Source: Metaphire vulgaris
Lineage: Eukaryota > Annelida > Clitellata > Crassiclitellata > Megascolecidae
Direction of reading: 5' to 3'
DNA: 64,000 bases
Assembly (NCBI GenBank): GCA_018105865.1
Contig: CM030864.1
Span: 12,938,509-13,002,508, forward strand
Below are positions 53,346 through 64,000 of this stretch, piece by piece. How positions within the stretch are numbered: the first letter of the stretch is position 1; the number at the start of each line of letters is the position of its first letter. The position numbers and the translations under genes were made by a program. The notes below the pieces were generated by a model. That model worked only from the letters and a program-made list of their open reading frames with translations. It was not told where the DNA came from and searched no databases.

Positions 53346-53392
<47 letters not shown>

Positions 53393-56300
53393 CAAAGCAA
53401 AGGTAGCTGAACCTTTCTTGTAATAGAATGAGAAATGAAAATGAACTTCACTTTGTCTGTTCTGAATTGACGTTTTGTCTTCGCTGAGTTCTTGCCTTGT
53501 GCTGTCGGCCAATGCCTTGGCAGATGAGTAGTAGCCGTGATGAATCAGATATGTCAGTACAATTCTATAATACAAAGCTGTCTTATAATTAATGCGAGTA
53601 ATTAGACAAAGGTATAAGCTATAACGGAAAATAATCAACACAAAATATTTCCAGAATTTAAAAAATAAAATTTCAAATGAAGGCATATAATGTACAGTAT
53701 ATGTAGAAAATGGTGGTTTAAATATATCTGGGAACAAGACAAGTACTTCTGCAGCGCCATCTGCCACTCGCCCTTGGAATTTGGCACTTGAAAATTGTCG
53801 ATCTTCATTCTGATCTTCATCTCCCATTCCTTTAAACAGAAACAAAATGCAAATATCAAAGACCAAAGAACAAGAATGGCGTATTCATTGTGCAATGAAT
53901 TCTCTTATGAATATTGATTAGGTACTTCTGTACTTTGTGGAACATTCATTTACAAAGATAAAATAACTGAGATGAGTTCCTTCTCACTTCTCCTATAGGA
54001 ACATAGTTATGTACCTATAGGTATATAGTTATGTACCTTTAAGAGAAGCTTGAGACTGATTTCAGACTGTACACTGTAAGTATCACTACATCTTTTCATT
54101 TTAAAGTCAAAGGGAAATAGCATTCTTAAATGTAGAATAAACTGTGCCATAATATTACATCAACAGTCGTAGCATTTACTGGCAATGTACATTAAGTTGA
54201 AAAATTTTAACATTCTTTAAAATAAAATGAAGAAATTCAGTGAAGAGGGATGCCACAAAAAAAGAACAGAAAACAAATATTGTTGACATTGCACTGATCA
54301 ATAACTGCACAGCTAATAATGCCCCAGTGTGTGCATGTGTGGATGTCTCTGTGTGTCTGTTTACTTCTCTTTGAGTATTTCTCAACCAAGTAATTTAAAC
54401 TTTGCATATTTGTCGGAATGAAGGATGAGAGCAAAGTTCAGCTCCAACCTAAAACTATGTTCCACCAAAAGTCACAAAAGACAGAAAACACAAAAGACTA
54501 AGACAAAGACCAATAACAGCAGGAGATGAGCAGTACTGGACATCTCTGTCTGTCTGTCTCTGTCTGTCTGTCTGTCTCTCTCACCTTAATGTAGTCGTTA
54601 ATTCTGAAAGCAAATGGAGTCTGTCCAAAGTTGGCCTCAATAACTTCCCCTGGCGTTTGAAGGCCAACTGTTGGATAGAGGTTGGCCTACAAATAAATAA
54701 CATCAGAACTAAAATTCAACAGACTCTACAAAAGCACTTCATCAGATGAAAATAATTAGCAACAATAATTATGACTACAATCAAGAAAAAGACTCTTTGT
54801 AAAAGCAAACTGCCAACTGCACACAATGCAGTAACAGTTAAGTCCACTTTACACGTGTAAGTCTCTCTACGTACTCAGCTTTATTTAGATTTACATCCAA
54901 CAACACAGTTGAGATAAATGAAAGCAAAATGACTCACTGGGAGATCCCTGAATGCTATTCCTAAAATATAGAAACCAGAAAAAATGAATCTCAAATACTC
55001 TTATAATAATGCAGGCCAATTTAGACAAATATTTCCATGAAATAAGCACAAAAGGTCACACACATAAATACAAACAACTGAAACGGTTTTACTAAATCCA
55101 GAAATGTTAAAAGCAGATTTTAAAACTTGACTGCACTTCAATCACTCCACAGACGGATGAATGAGAAGAGGATCTGACAATAAACTAAACAGACAACTAG
55201 GACACTGGTCAGAAGAAGGACATAATAATTGGATCACGGTCAGTCGGGATTTTTCCTGAAGCACTGAGCAGCGGAGATGTCATCACCTGAACAATTATTT
55301 GAAGTCATCTAATAAAGAAACAAAGATCACAGGCATTGATCACTCCCTACAAAGCCCAGGAGTGACAGGCCTCCTGTCACCTGCTCTTCACAGATGGGCA
55401 TGCACAGTAACCTGGACGAGTGATTGGACAAAGGTGACGATGACTTGGATCAATGAATGTGGAAATTTCTAAGAAGAGGTGGATGACAAATCATTCAACC
55501 AGAAAAGCAAGGAGGTCGTGGCTGGTAAGCTCACAAGCCTCTTGTATCTGAAGCTCCAGCAGAAAAAAACCCTCCTACTGTGTCATTTGTAGAACACAGC
55601 AGCTGCTGTCAATTAACAGTCGCCACTGGGAAGTTTTCATCAACATCAAAAGCCAAAGTCACGTGCACTCTTTTATGCCAAATGATGATCTCATAATAAA
55701 TCAGAACTTAAGGCAAAACAATCACCCACAAACTATGTCTCTGAGAAGCAGTTACTTAAGCCGTTAAAAACACACGACCCATGTAAATACCGATACTAAT
55801 GCGTACATAAGATACAAATATGTCTATAGGTTGAACCAAATAACTCAGTTATTAGAATACATTGCCAGATGTTAGACAAAGTGAAAAGTTACCAAGCTAA
55901 GGTTTTCACACAACGATCAATAAAGTTTTGAAATAAAGACAACTTATCCTATTTGAATCTCTAACACAACAAGAAAATTTCCCCTGTAAAATTCCCACCA
56001 AGGTTGATGCCGTTCTTTGTGTAGAAACAGGTTCCATCGATGAGGTTAACACAGCAGCCGACCACATCGCCGGTCGTAAAGGTCGGTCCGTACGGTTGAC
56101 CCGTCCCCGAACAACAAAATGAATTCCCGTCATCTCCATGGTAACCGTAGGAACTCTTATCCCAACCTAACAAAAACAACAGATAAAAAAACAAGATTGC
56201 TAATTTTTTTATTAACTTAACTGCATATAATGCAATAAGACAAAATTACATTACAAACAAACACAGTTTGAAAAACTTAGAATGACCCACTGAACAGACC

Positions 56301-58805
56301 AGCACTAACTACGAAGCAATGCACAGCATGTTCCAGTGTCTAAAAGCGCTGAGTCCCTGTGTGCCGAATCTTCTCTCAGACTGACAACGGACTTTGCCGT
56401 TATCTGTCGGAAGATTCTTGCAAACAACATCTGCCACTTAATGACACTTAACAAGCGACTGCTGGCCATCGCATGACAGGAAATATCAGTTGTTGAAATT
56501 CACCATAAGACTCCTGCAGCAACTCAAAATACGCAGCGTCTGTCAAGTTTTGCTTTACAATTAAGTTCTTGAATGATTTGTGAATAACTGTTCTAATGAA
56601 GACTCTATTGTTCTGAAGAGTGGTCAATAACTGGAGTTTCCATATCTGACGATCTGCAGATGAATCTGTTCTGTTTTACTTTTTACTTTTGATTCCAATG
56701 TTCTTTGAATTCATTATTTAAGAATTCTGCTAAAAGTATTATGATTTTCAGCTTAATTCTAATCTGTCATCATCACAGAAAAGACAGGATCATCATCAGC
56801 AGCAGCATAATCATTACCATCATAATCATCAGCATCATAATCATCATCATCATCAGCAACCAGGATAAGAGGATTGAGTACCTGGTAATTTGTTGAGGCT
56901 GACTGAAAGTGCAGAAAGACCAATTCCCATGTAACTAAAAAACGCAAGAAAAACACGACTCAATGTCAATATGCCAAAGCACTGATTAGTCATCAGAAAC
57001 AGACTCTCTGGAATTTCCCAGCATCATCACTTGACTTGGGCTCAGCATCTTCTGTTAATAATAGATTTCATAAAACATCTTTGTTTACACCAAGACCAGA
57101 TGACAACAATGAAAAGAGAAACAGCGGAAGTGCAAAGCACAGGACAATTCACTGCACAGAAATCACTTTAAATTTATACGTCACTGAAATGCACACGATC
57201 ACAGATAACAGGAACTGAACGGCAACGGACAGAGAAAAGGAGAGTCACAGAATTCAGAAGAAATAAAAGAAACCCCAATTTATGAAAACGAATGAGACAC
57301 TTTTCCGCAGATCCACACTTTTCACTTATTTCAGAGGAATGGAGTTTCTTCTCAGAAGCAGTTAAAATTATTCCAATTCACATTTATCGAGCATTGAATC
57401 AAAAGAGTTTCCAGTTACTGCTGCCTCTAAAGCAGGGGTCCATTCGGACACAATGCCTGCCCAACAGAAGTCCTATTGGCATCCAAAGGACGTCCCTTAA
57501 CAGGAGAACAACACTCTCTGCCTGGACAAGTGACTCGGAACTCTCTGTTCATCAGAGCATGTTTAGCATTTGATATTCTAAACGCAGAGATTCCAATGAG
57601 CCACATGCTTCACCCAACCTCAAAGCCCAGACTAAGAGTCCTGAAGACTCGTCTGACTTTCCTTTACTACAACTGAGAAAGACTTCCATAAATAAAGCAC
57701 AGAACACACATTACACAGGCAATATGTCTGCACTAGAATAAAAAAAACTGTCAGGTCTTCACTTCTATCTGAGAACCCAAACTCAAAATGCCTTCATCTT
57801 CGACCCACTTTATACTAATTAAATCCAAGAACAACTTAAGATCAACACATCAGACGCTATCTCTGCATAAAGCACCCAAAAATTACAAAATCAATTCTAA
57901 CCTTATAATTCTGCTAAAGAAACTATTCCAGAAATAACATGAATATCTCTGAGTTCCAATATAATCATCACTACCATACAAGAGATGACCTTCACCAATG
58001 TCCCTATATACTAACAGGACAGATATTCTATTAATCAGATATACAGTACGCTTTCCAGTATACACACACAAACATACACACACATCCAATGAGAGTTAAA
58101 TGCATTTACAGACAGAGCAATGTCACCGTCGCCTCCTCACCCGTCTCTGCCTTTGCTGATCACTTTCACCTCAAAATAGTAGATTCCGCAGGTGGTTGGG
58201 ATGGGGTGGGTTGCTCGGACGCTCGCAGCATCTTTGTGATTTTTACCAGACCCTGAAACAAAAGCAAAAGTCATGAAAACAAAAAATGCTCAATTGTAAG
58301 AGAGGAGCGGCAACATCAAGTCACAGCCAATGAGTTTCCTTGATTAAGTTCTGTCAAATAGACACACAAACATTCTCCCTTCACACCTGAAGTACTCGGT
58401 ACAGTCTTTCTTCTGAGTTAAAGAACCTTTCACACACCAGATATACACAGAGTCGATCATTTGAAGCATGGACTTAATCTTTCAGAAAATGCACCAAAAC
58501 AAAAACTCAAATGATCTTCCAAAGACAGCAACTGTTCCAATCTCATTCAAAAGCCTCAAATGACTTGGCCAAAGACTGAACGCATTAAACATATTGGAAA
58601 AGAGCAACTGGGAATGCAGTCACAGAAGCAATACATGGCCCAATGGAAGCAAAACGTCTGAAGAAGAAGAATCACTTGCTTAAAGTAGAAAACTACAAAG
58701 AATCCAAACCTAAGGACTCAATCATGACTTTGGTAAATTCGGAATTCAATCAAATGTTGAATGATGGCACTGTTCATCCAAAACAATAGTCAGACACTGT
58801 GTGTG

Positions 58806-58851
<46 letters not shown>

Positions 58852-60630
58852 ATACCGGTACTCCTGCACAGATGGACAGCAGTAGTACAAGTGCACAAAA
58901 CAAAGCAAAGATTTTGCACCTTATTAAAACATCTCAACCATTTGTTAACCCATTAAATGCCCAACATCCAGGTTAAAATACTATCAAAATCATGCTTTAA
59001 TCCATCATGCATAAGCAGCTAATAAAATGCAAAAAGGGAAAACAAAAGAGTTGAGTGTAATAGGGACAACTGTTTCCAGTGAAGTGAATGCAGAGGATCG
59101 AATTAATGCATCTAAAGTAGTGAAGCAGGAAGGATCTACGGTAAACCAATGAATGGCTTAAAAACTCAACACAGAAAAAGATTTCTATTCCACAAAACTA
59201 CTTTCATAGGAAGACTGTAATCTAACCCTAACTGTGGTCTTATAATAACCTCTGTGCTGAAGCATTGTCACAAGATGGATGAGAGAATGACAGTACTTAT
59301 TCTTAATCCACCACTTTTTAAATAAGAGCTGAGGAGCAGTTTGAGGGAATGGCTGTAATCTTATATTTTCAAAGTCAATGCCTGTAAATATGCCGCTATT
59401 TATAACAAAAGTTCTCATATCCAGTGTGGCTTCTGTCTCCATTATGCAGATGAATCCATCTACAAAGAAGTCAGAGTGTGTGAAATAGAATGGAAGCAAA
59501 TGTAGACGCAGCACAACCAGCAACTGTAGGTGCAACAACAGAGAAGCAAAGAGAAAGTGGCACAATCACAAAGTGCGCTCTATAAAGGTCATTCTGGCAA
59601 AACAGTTCTGTCTGGAAACAGCATAACTACTGGATCCAGAAAAACCTCTTCAAAGGCAAAACCCCACCCAAAAGGTTTGCTTTAAAAAAAGCAACAACTC
59701 TTATGCACAGCACAATTAAATGGAATTACTGTGAGACAAAAATAGTCTTGTAGTTCAATTACAACCACTTAATTCAGCAAAATACTCAGTCATATAATCA
59801 CCATTTGGCAGTCAGCATTAATCAACTGCATATACAGCATTTAAAAATTAGCCTACGCACAAGTCAATCGTCCACTCAAGACAGCAACACACCAATCATT
59901 TGACTGCAAAATCAGTTCACGACTTCATGGCATTCAGGTGAACTAAATGACAATTAGACAATTCAGCGTCTGGCATCAAATGAAGCAACCAAAATGATGG
60001 CAAAATAACACAAGAATGGCTGTCAATTCTTATATTAGTCTAAAGTACTTTTTTAATGTTAATTCTCCAGTTACACTTCTGCTAGAAGAATCTGTCTCAT
60101 CAGCATTTAGTTTCTCACAGCTGACCAACATTTACGTCTCGTAAGGACCTGCGATCAAATGGATCCAATGCAAAGCATTCTGCCGTCATCGGCATTCTGC
60201 TGTCGATGATGGGCATGTATACAAGCCAAAGGACAATGAATAAACAGAGAATTGATAAATAATTTCATGGCAACAAAATAGTATTTCAACAGCACAAAGG
60301 TCAGCGATCAGAAACTCTGTGGAACACACAATGTATAAATGCAAAACAATATCAAAATGAAGATCGAATGAAAGGAGAGGCAATGGAAAGACCTTTGTAG
60401 AGGACTCTGAGATTGTTCTGAGCCAGTCCCAGGTAATTGCATCTGTCCTTCGGGCTCCAGTGCCGAGGCAGGGGAGTGTCGTCCTCGTTCACCATCGGGT
60501 AGAGCACTGTCTGCTGCTGCGGAGGGGACTGGTGACCGCCGTCAGCCCCGACCCCACCTCCCCCACAGCTGGTCGTCGCAGTTAATTCGAAAGATGAAGA
60601 CGACGACGACGACGAAGTGATGTTAGCCAT
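50706..60630 (-). CDS. RANBP9: Ran-binding protein 9/10 (CTLH/GID E3 complex scaffold)
   Basis: Twelve exons, in transcript order: 60630-60393, 58252-58141, 56934-56882, 56166-55999, 54960-54938 (23-bp microexon), 54686-54585, 53829-53747, 53564-53452, 53226-52657, 51850-51693, 51448-51337, 50836-50706. The sum is 1863 nt, 620 residues. Domains: Ser/Gly-rich N-terminus; [20 protein letters not shown] leading into SPRY (about 55-235: [44 protein letters not shown]); LisH (about 260-295: [20 protein letters not shown]); CTLH ([28 protein letters not shown]); a low-complexity middle with an acidic EDEEEEE run; and the C-terminal CRA region ([52 protein letters not shown]) ending LDTLH. RANBP9/10 scaffold the CTLH ubiquitin ligase, the animal GID complex. 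A single invertebrate copy would be co-orthologous to both. Confidence 0.95.
50870..50900. repeat. (CA)n microsatellite
   Basis: ACACAC tract with one AA interruption, in the last RANBP9 intron. Confidence 0.9.
53349..53382. repeat. (GA)n tract
   Basis: GAGAGA repeat followed by a G run, in a RANBP9 intron. Confidence 0.9.
54545..54582. repeat. (TCTG)n tract
   Basis: TCTG/TCTC repeats directly beside the donor of RANBP9 exon 54686-54585, so within the first 40 intronic bases. Confidence 0.9.
58800..58850. repeat. (GT)n microsatellite
   Basis: About 20 GT copies in the first RANBP9 intron. Confidence 0.95.
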
Positions 60631-61198
60631 TAGTCTCTTAGTCGTCGAAGAGTCAACGAAGATGACGACGACGAGAACGGAAGTGATATTAAACAACGAC
60701 AGCTGATCAACAACAACAACGACAAAAACAACGACAAAAACAATAACAACGACAACAACGCTCGACAACAACAGCAGCAGCAAATAGACACAGGCACAAC
60801 AACTAAGCAACACGACACAACAGGCAACGGATTAACGCTTGTAGTTGTTTTATTCAGAGTCTTAATAAAACAACGACAATGACAACGACACGATCTATTC
60901 TTTCTTTTGCCACTGATGATGATGATGAAAACATCGCTGACGACAGGTGGCGCTACAGGAACCGAAGAGTAGGCATGCGCTGATTTCCTCATCGATTCTT
61001 TAAGCAAATCTTCAGTCTCAGAGCATTTCTCAGTCGACCTCAATTGACCAATATAAAGTCACTGATCTCCATCCCTACTAACACAGTCTGTTTGAACATC
61101 TTCTCCTTCATCTGGTCTCAAACTATCGGCTGATGCTCTGGGTGTTATGACAGTGGCGCCATAGAAGCTTATTGATTGACTGAAAGTTCATAGATATA
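60631..61198. promoter_or_regulatory. RANBP9 5' UTR and promoter region
   Basis: Directly upstream (minus strand) of the RANBP9 ATG. It is rich in CAA/GAC trinucleotides from 60655 to 60900, which fits a 5' UTR, but no core promoter element can be assigned with confidence. The long frames through it reflect the triplet repeats. Confidence 0.4.
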
Positions 61199-61335
61199 CT
61201 GACCTTTGCCCGGCCGACAAACCACCTTGCCTATAGCTATTTCAAGAAAGGTTAAGCGCACAAGAATAAGCAGCTACTACTGTACTACTTTCCAGAGCGC
61301 TGCATAAGTTTACGAGATTTTACTTACTTACTTAT
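61199..61335 (+). mobile_element. CR1-family 3' fragment
   Basis: Matches the CR1 3' UTR: CTATAGCTATTTCAAGAAAGG, AAGAATAAGCAGCTACT and GAGATTTTACTTACTTACTT. Ends in the (ACTT)n tail. Confidence 0.85.
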
Positions 61336-61399
61336 AATTCCACATCAAGAGGTAGGCCTAACGATTCCAGAATATGTAGATCGTTGCCAGAAAAGTATC

Positions 61400-61525
61400 G
61401 TCACGTGTAGGGAAACGGTTCGGTCGCCTACTGTGGCTGTTGGTCTGCAATGGCAGAGGCTTTATCGTTACAGTGATTCTCACACAGGGCAGTTCCTACT
61501 GAACCACTTTAAACCTTGTTATATT
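61400..61525 (+). mobile_element. LINE 3' UTR fragment (second family)
   Basis: TTCTCACACAGGGCAGTTCC followed by GAACCACTTTAAACC matches, in opposite orientation, the 3' UTR of the LINE fragment at 40445-40640. Confidence 0.6.
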
Positions 61526-62419
61526 ATATCATTATATTACACCTCAATTACAGGGTATATCTGCTTAGCTCCAGCTAAAACAAATCATGCAGAAACACAC
61601 AGAGCACAGCCCTAAGAACTATTTTAGTAGTAAATACCTCATGGAAATGGTTGTGGACATGTATGACATCTAAGCAAAGCATTTTTCATTTAGCAAAATA
61701 AATAATAACAGTATTTTTTATAACAATAAATTTCTTATTATGTGATAGTTTCTATTTATCCAAGAAATGTTCTCTGAAAATCTTCATTGTTCTCACTGCC
61801 TGTTATGCACATAATTGAGATCCTCATATTCATACATCAATGCTAGATAGTTGATTTAAATTTGTCAGGGGAACTAATAGATAGGCCTACTAACTAAAAC
61901 TATAGACAAACTATTCTACAGCATTTCTATACTCAGTAATAGTTCTTACAGCAGATAGGATTACATACAGATCTGTTACTGCAAAGGCAATCTAAATGGT
62001 TGCATACATCATCTAACACAAGCCATTGCAAAACATTACAAATAATAAAGACACTAATTTAAGCAGAAATGGAAAGTTATTCACTAAATCAAAATGAAAA
62101 GCTGAAAACTAAATTGTTGAGTTTTTTTAAAAACAGATACTGTACAGTATATATTTGAATTACAGAACCAAATAATTTTCACAAATCTCATGATCTCCTC
62201 CAATTCCCATATTATGAATTATATGCATTAAAATTTAAAAAATCACTAAAAATAGCCACAGCCTCTTATTGTCACTTGATTTGCATACTAAAATATATAT
62301 TCTAAAAGCAACTAAGTTGGTGATGTTAAATGGCACATGATCTGAACAACATATTTTGCATGTCATCCAGTGCTGTACTTGGGCTAACACTGGATGCAGA
62401 ATCAAGTCAGTCGATATTT
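61526..62419. other. A+T-rich spacer and probable NIF3L1 3' UTR
   Basis: No gene or element recognised. The part adjoining 62420 should be the NIF3L1 3' UTR. Confidence 0.4.
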
Positions 62420-63499
62420 TCATGTAATTTCCAAAGGGTCTTTGTCAACAGAGGAAACCTGAATGTCAATTTTCTCATCAAACAGAACGCGTAACGTCTG
62501 CTGAAGAACGCAGAGGAATCCTCGCTCTGTGTTGCTGTGTTCACAAAGAACGACTGAAGTCCCGCTTTGAACGGCATCGAGGACGTCGTGATGAGGCATT
62601 TCCCCCGTCAGATAGAGGTCGGCCTTCACTCCACGCAGGACGCTGCTCCCAGACCCAGCACATACAGCAATCGTCCGAACCTGACTCTCTACGAAGCAAA
62701 GCACATTGAACACAGGGAAGTAACATCACATCAGACTCACTTCAGCTTATGTTGCTACAAAATTCAGACCAAGCATCTCAAAATGCAAATCAACCACAAA
62801 CAGCAGGAGCAGTTGACCAAAGGCATAACTGGAAACAGTGTTTATTCTAGCCACTTTGACATTGGGGAGGGGGGATTCTGGAATGTTTGGAGGGGGACAC
62901 AGGTCTGAGTCTCTAAAAATCTTGACAAGCAAAAAAAAGGTTACCTTCCCCTTATAATGTGGTGACAAGCAAAAAAAAGATCATCCACCCTCCTGAAATG
63001 CCCTGGCAAGCAGAGAAGTTGTCATCCTTACATTTTTTCCCTCTTCAAAAAATAAAAGCCCCCCCGTCGTCACACTTTGAGGGGGGAATTTCTATCTCCC
63101 CATGCAACATATAAAAAATTGTGGGGGATTTTTTAACTGGAGGGGGGAATTCTCTCCCCCCCCAGAGAAGGACTCGATTATTACAACATTTGATATATTT
63201 TGATAAACATTTGAATCCTGCAAACATAGTAAATCTGTTCTTGCTAAACTACATTACGAGTTAAGTGGAAATTAAGATGAAGCATTTTGTCATTACATTT
63301 AACATTTAAAGTCCAGAGGAAAGGCTTAAAGAACAGTGCATAAGATGGTGGTAAGTAAGACAAAAGCCTCTACCAGTTGTCTTTCTTTGGCCAAGCCCAA
63401 GTCTTACAAAGGCCAACTTCAGATGAGATTTTATCAGAAGAATTGCATCCTTAATCGTCATCGGGTGGTCGAGAGTTACCAATCGACCTTCTCCGTGTC
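62420..63499 (-). CDS. NIF3L1: NIF3-like protein 1, last two exons
   Basis: Exons 63499-63374 and 62688-62420 are joined in phase 1 (TG|GTAGAG donor, TAG acceptor). They encode about the last 130 residues; upstream exons lie beyond the window. Signatures: GRLVTLDHPMTIKDAILLI, SHLKLAFVRLGLG, then VRTIAVCAGSGSSVLRG, ADLYLTGEMPHHDVLDA, VVLCEHSNTERGFL and VDKDPLEIT. The GEMPHHD and CEHSNTERG segments carry the conserved His/Glu residues of the NIF3 dinuclear metal site. NIF3 proteins are widely conserved; their biochemical role is not settled. The intron contains a family C transposon. Confidence 0.92.
62836..63183 (-). mobile_element. DNA transposon, family C copy 2, in NIF3L1 intron
   Basis: Begins CAGTGTTTATTCTAGCC and reads, in reverse orientation, the same order as the split element at 34539-37660: G-rich tract, ATGTAAGGATGA(C/T), then TGACAAGCAAAAAAAAGG motifs. 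Three such motifs occur, at 62923, 62963 and 63004 (degenerate). The other end, near AGAGAAGGACTCGATTATTA, is eroded. Confidence 0.75.
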
Positions 63500-64000
63500 C
63501 TGACAAAGGAGGCTGTCAGGTCCAAAAAATAAAAGCCAAAATTTATTTAAAACAAAGTCAGCAATTTCTGGCAGCAAGAAAGGAAAACTGGTGAATTCAG
63601 TCTGTATGTGACTCATTCAATAGAAGTAATTTTGCCTAAAGTCTTCTTTATAAAGAAAGAGAAGAGAATGTTTAGCCAGAGTCTTGGCATCTCCAAGAGG
63701 TAATGGTCATTACAGATGCACAATATACATAAGCGCCACTGCTAAAGATGCCTTTGTCTGTATCGCAGTCGTCGTCACAAAACTCAGTCAGCATAATCAA
63801 CCAGTGATTCAAATAAAACAACAGAAATTAGAATTCAATTTGAGTCAGTCTTTCTTTCCAATTGACGGCAATTTCTCTCACCTCAATTCTTAAAAACTTA
63901 TCTGTGCTCCTTACAAAGAATAAGAAAGAGATTTAATTATGAAGGATAAAAACATCATAAAAGTGAAAATTACAGAAACAAACATACCAAAATAACGATG
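63500..64000. other. NIF3L1 intronic sequence
   Basis: Upstream of the NIF3L1 exon at 63499. No further exon of that family was recognised before the window ends. Confidence 0.4.

Noticed and set aside
57292..57676. Two overlapping plus-strand frames of 66 and 93 residues
   Set aside because: Lie in a RANBP9 intron, antisense, with no recognisable domain or splice context.
60640..61043. Frames of 137-153 residues upstream of RANBP9
   Set aside because: Composed of triplet-repeat-derived Val/Leu/Ser runs in the probable 5' UTR; the RANBP9 family begins at the Met at 60630.

Overview
The window is animal (metazoan) nuclear DNA. It is A+T-rich and full of microsatellites. Its genes are split by canonical GT-AG introns, and the conserved proteins are metazoan: CREB with a phosphorylatable KID, mitoribosomal mL64/CRIF1, TMED2, PDIA3/ERp57, CNOT9, RANBP9/10 and NIF3L1. 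Transposons are of CR1, RTE, tRNA-SINE, hAT and pogo types. I infer an invertebrate, probably marine, but the sequence does not fix the phylum.

Layout. 1-2.7 kb: 3' part of a CREB-family bZIP gene (+). 2.7-5.8 kb: intergenic repeats with hAT remains and two hAT-type MITEs. 5.8-7.1 kb: complete two-exon mL64 gene (+). 7.1-11.3 kb: repeat-rich spacer. 11.3-14.3 kb: complete TMED2 (-). 16.7-26.9 kb: complete 13-exon PDIA3 (-), 500 residues ending in KEDL. 28.7-33.0 kb: complete 8-exon CNOT9 (-), 295 residues. 34.5-37.7 kb: a DNA transposon split by a 5'-truncated CR1 retrotransposon. 38.3-40.1 kb: 3' exons of a DUF4806-like gene (-). 40.2-40.6 kb: a tRNA-derived SINE and a LINE tail. 41.8-45.9 kb: a MITE, then a longer CR1 copy with a 2A-like motif. 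46-50.2 kb: A+T-rich DNA, a MITE and a decayed RTE endonuclease region. 50.7-60.6 kb: complete 12-exon RANBP9/10 (-), 620 residues. 62.4-63.5 kb: last two exons of NIF3L1 (-).

The gene models rest on matching reading phases at every junction: the PDIA3, CNOT9, RANBP9, TMED2 and mL64 exon sums are all exact multiples of three. TMED2 and PDIA3 both act in the early secretory pathway, but they are separate genes with their own starts. I see no operon-like organisation, and neighbours look functionally unrelated.

The most notable features are mobile. There are several families of short hAT-like elements with inverted ends and, in five cases, perfect 8-bp target duplications. An A-rich motif (TGACAAGCAAAAAAGGTCATC type) recurs at least eight times in otherwise different elements. 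A 2A-like motif lies upstream of the endonuclease of the CR1 element. Two similar CR1 copies flank the DUF4806-like gene in direct orientation. I found no clearly novel multi-gene system.
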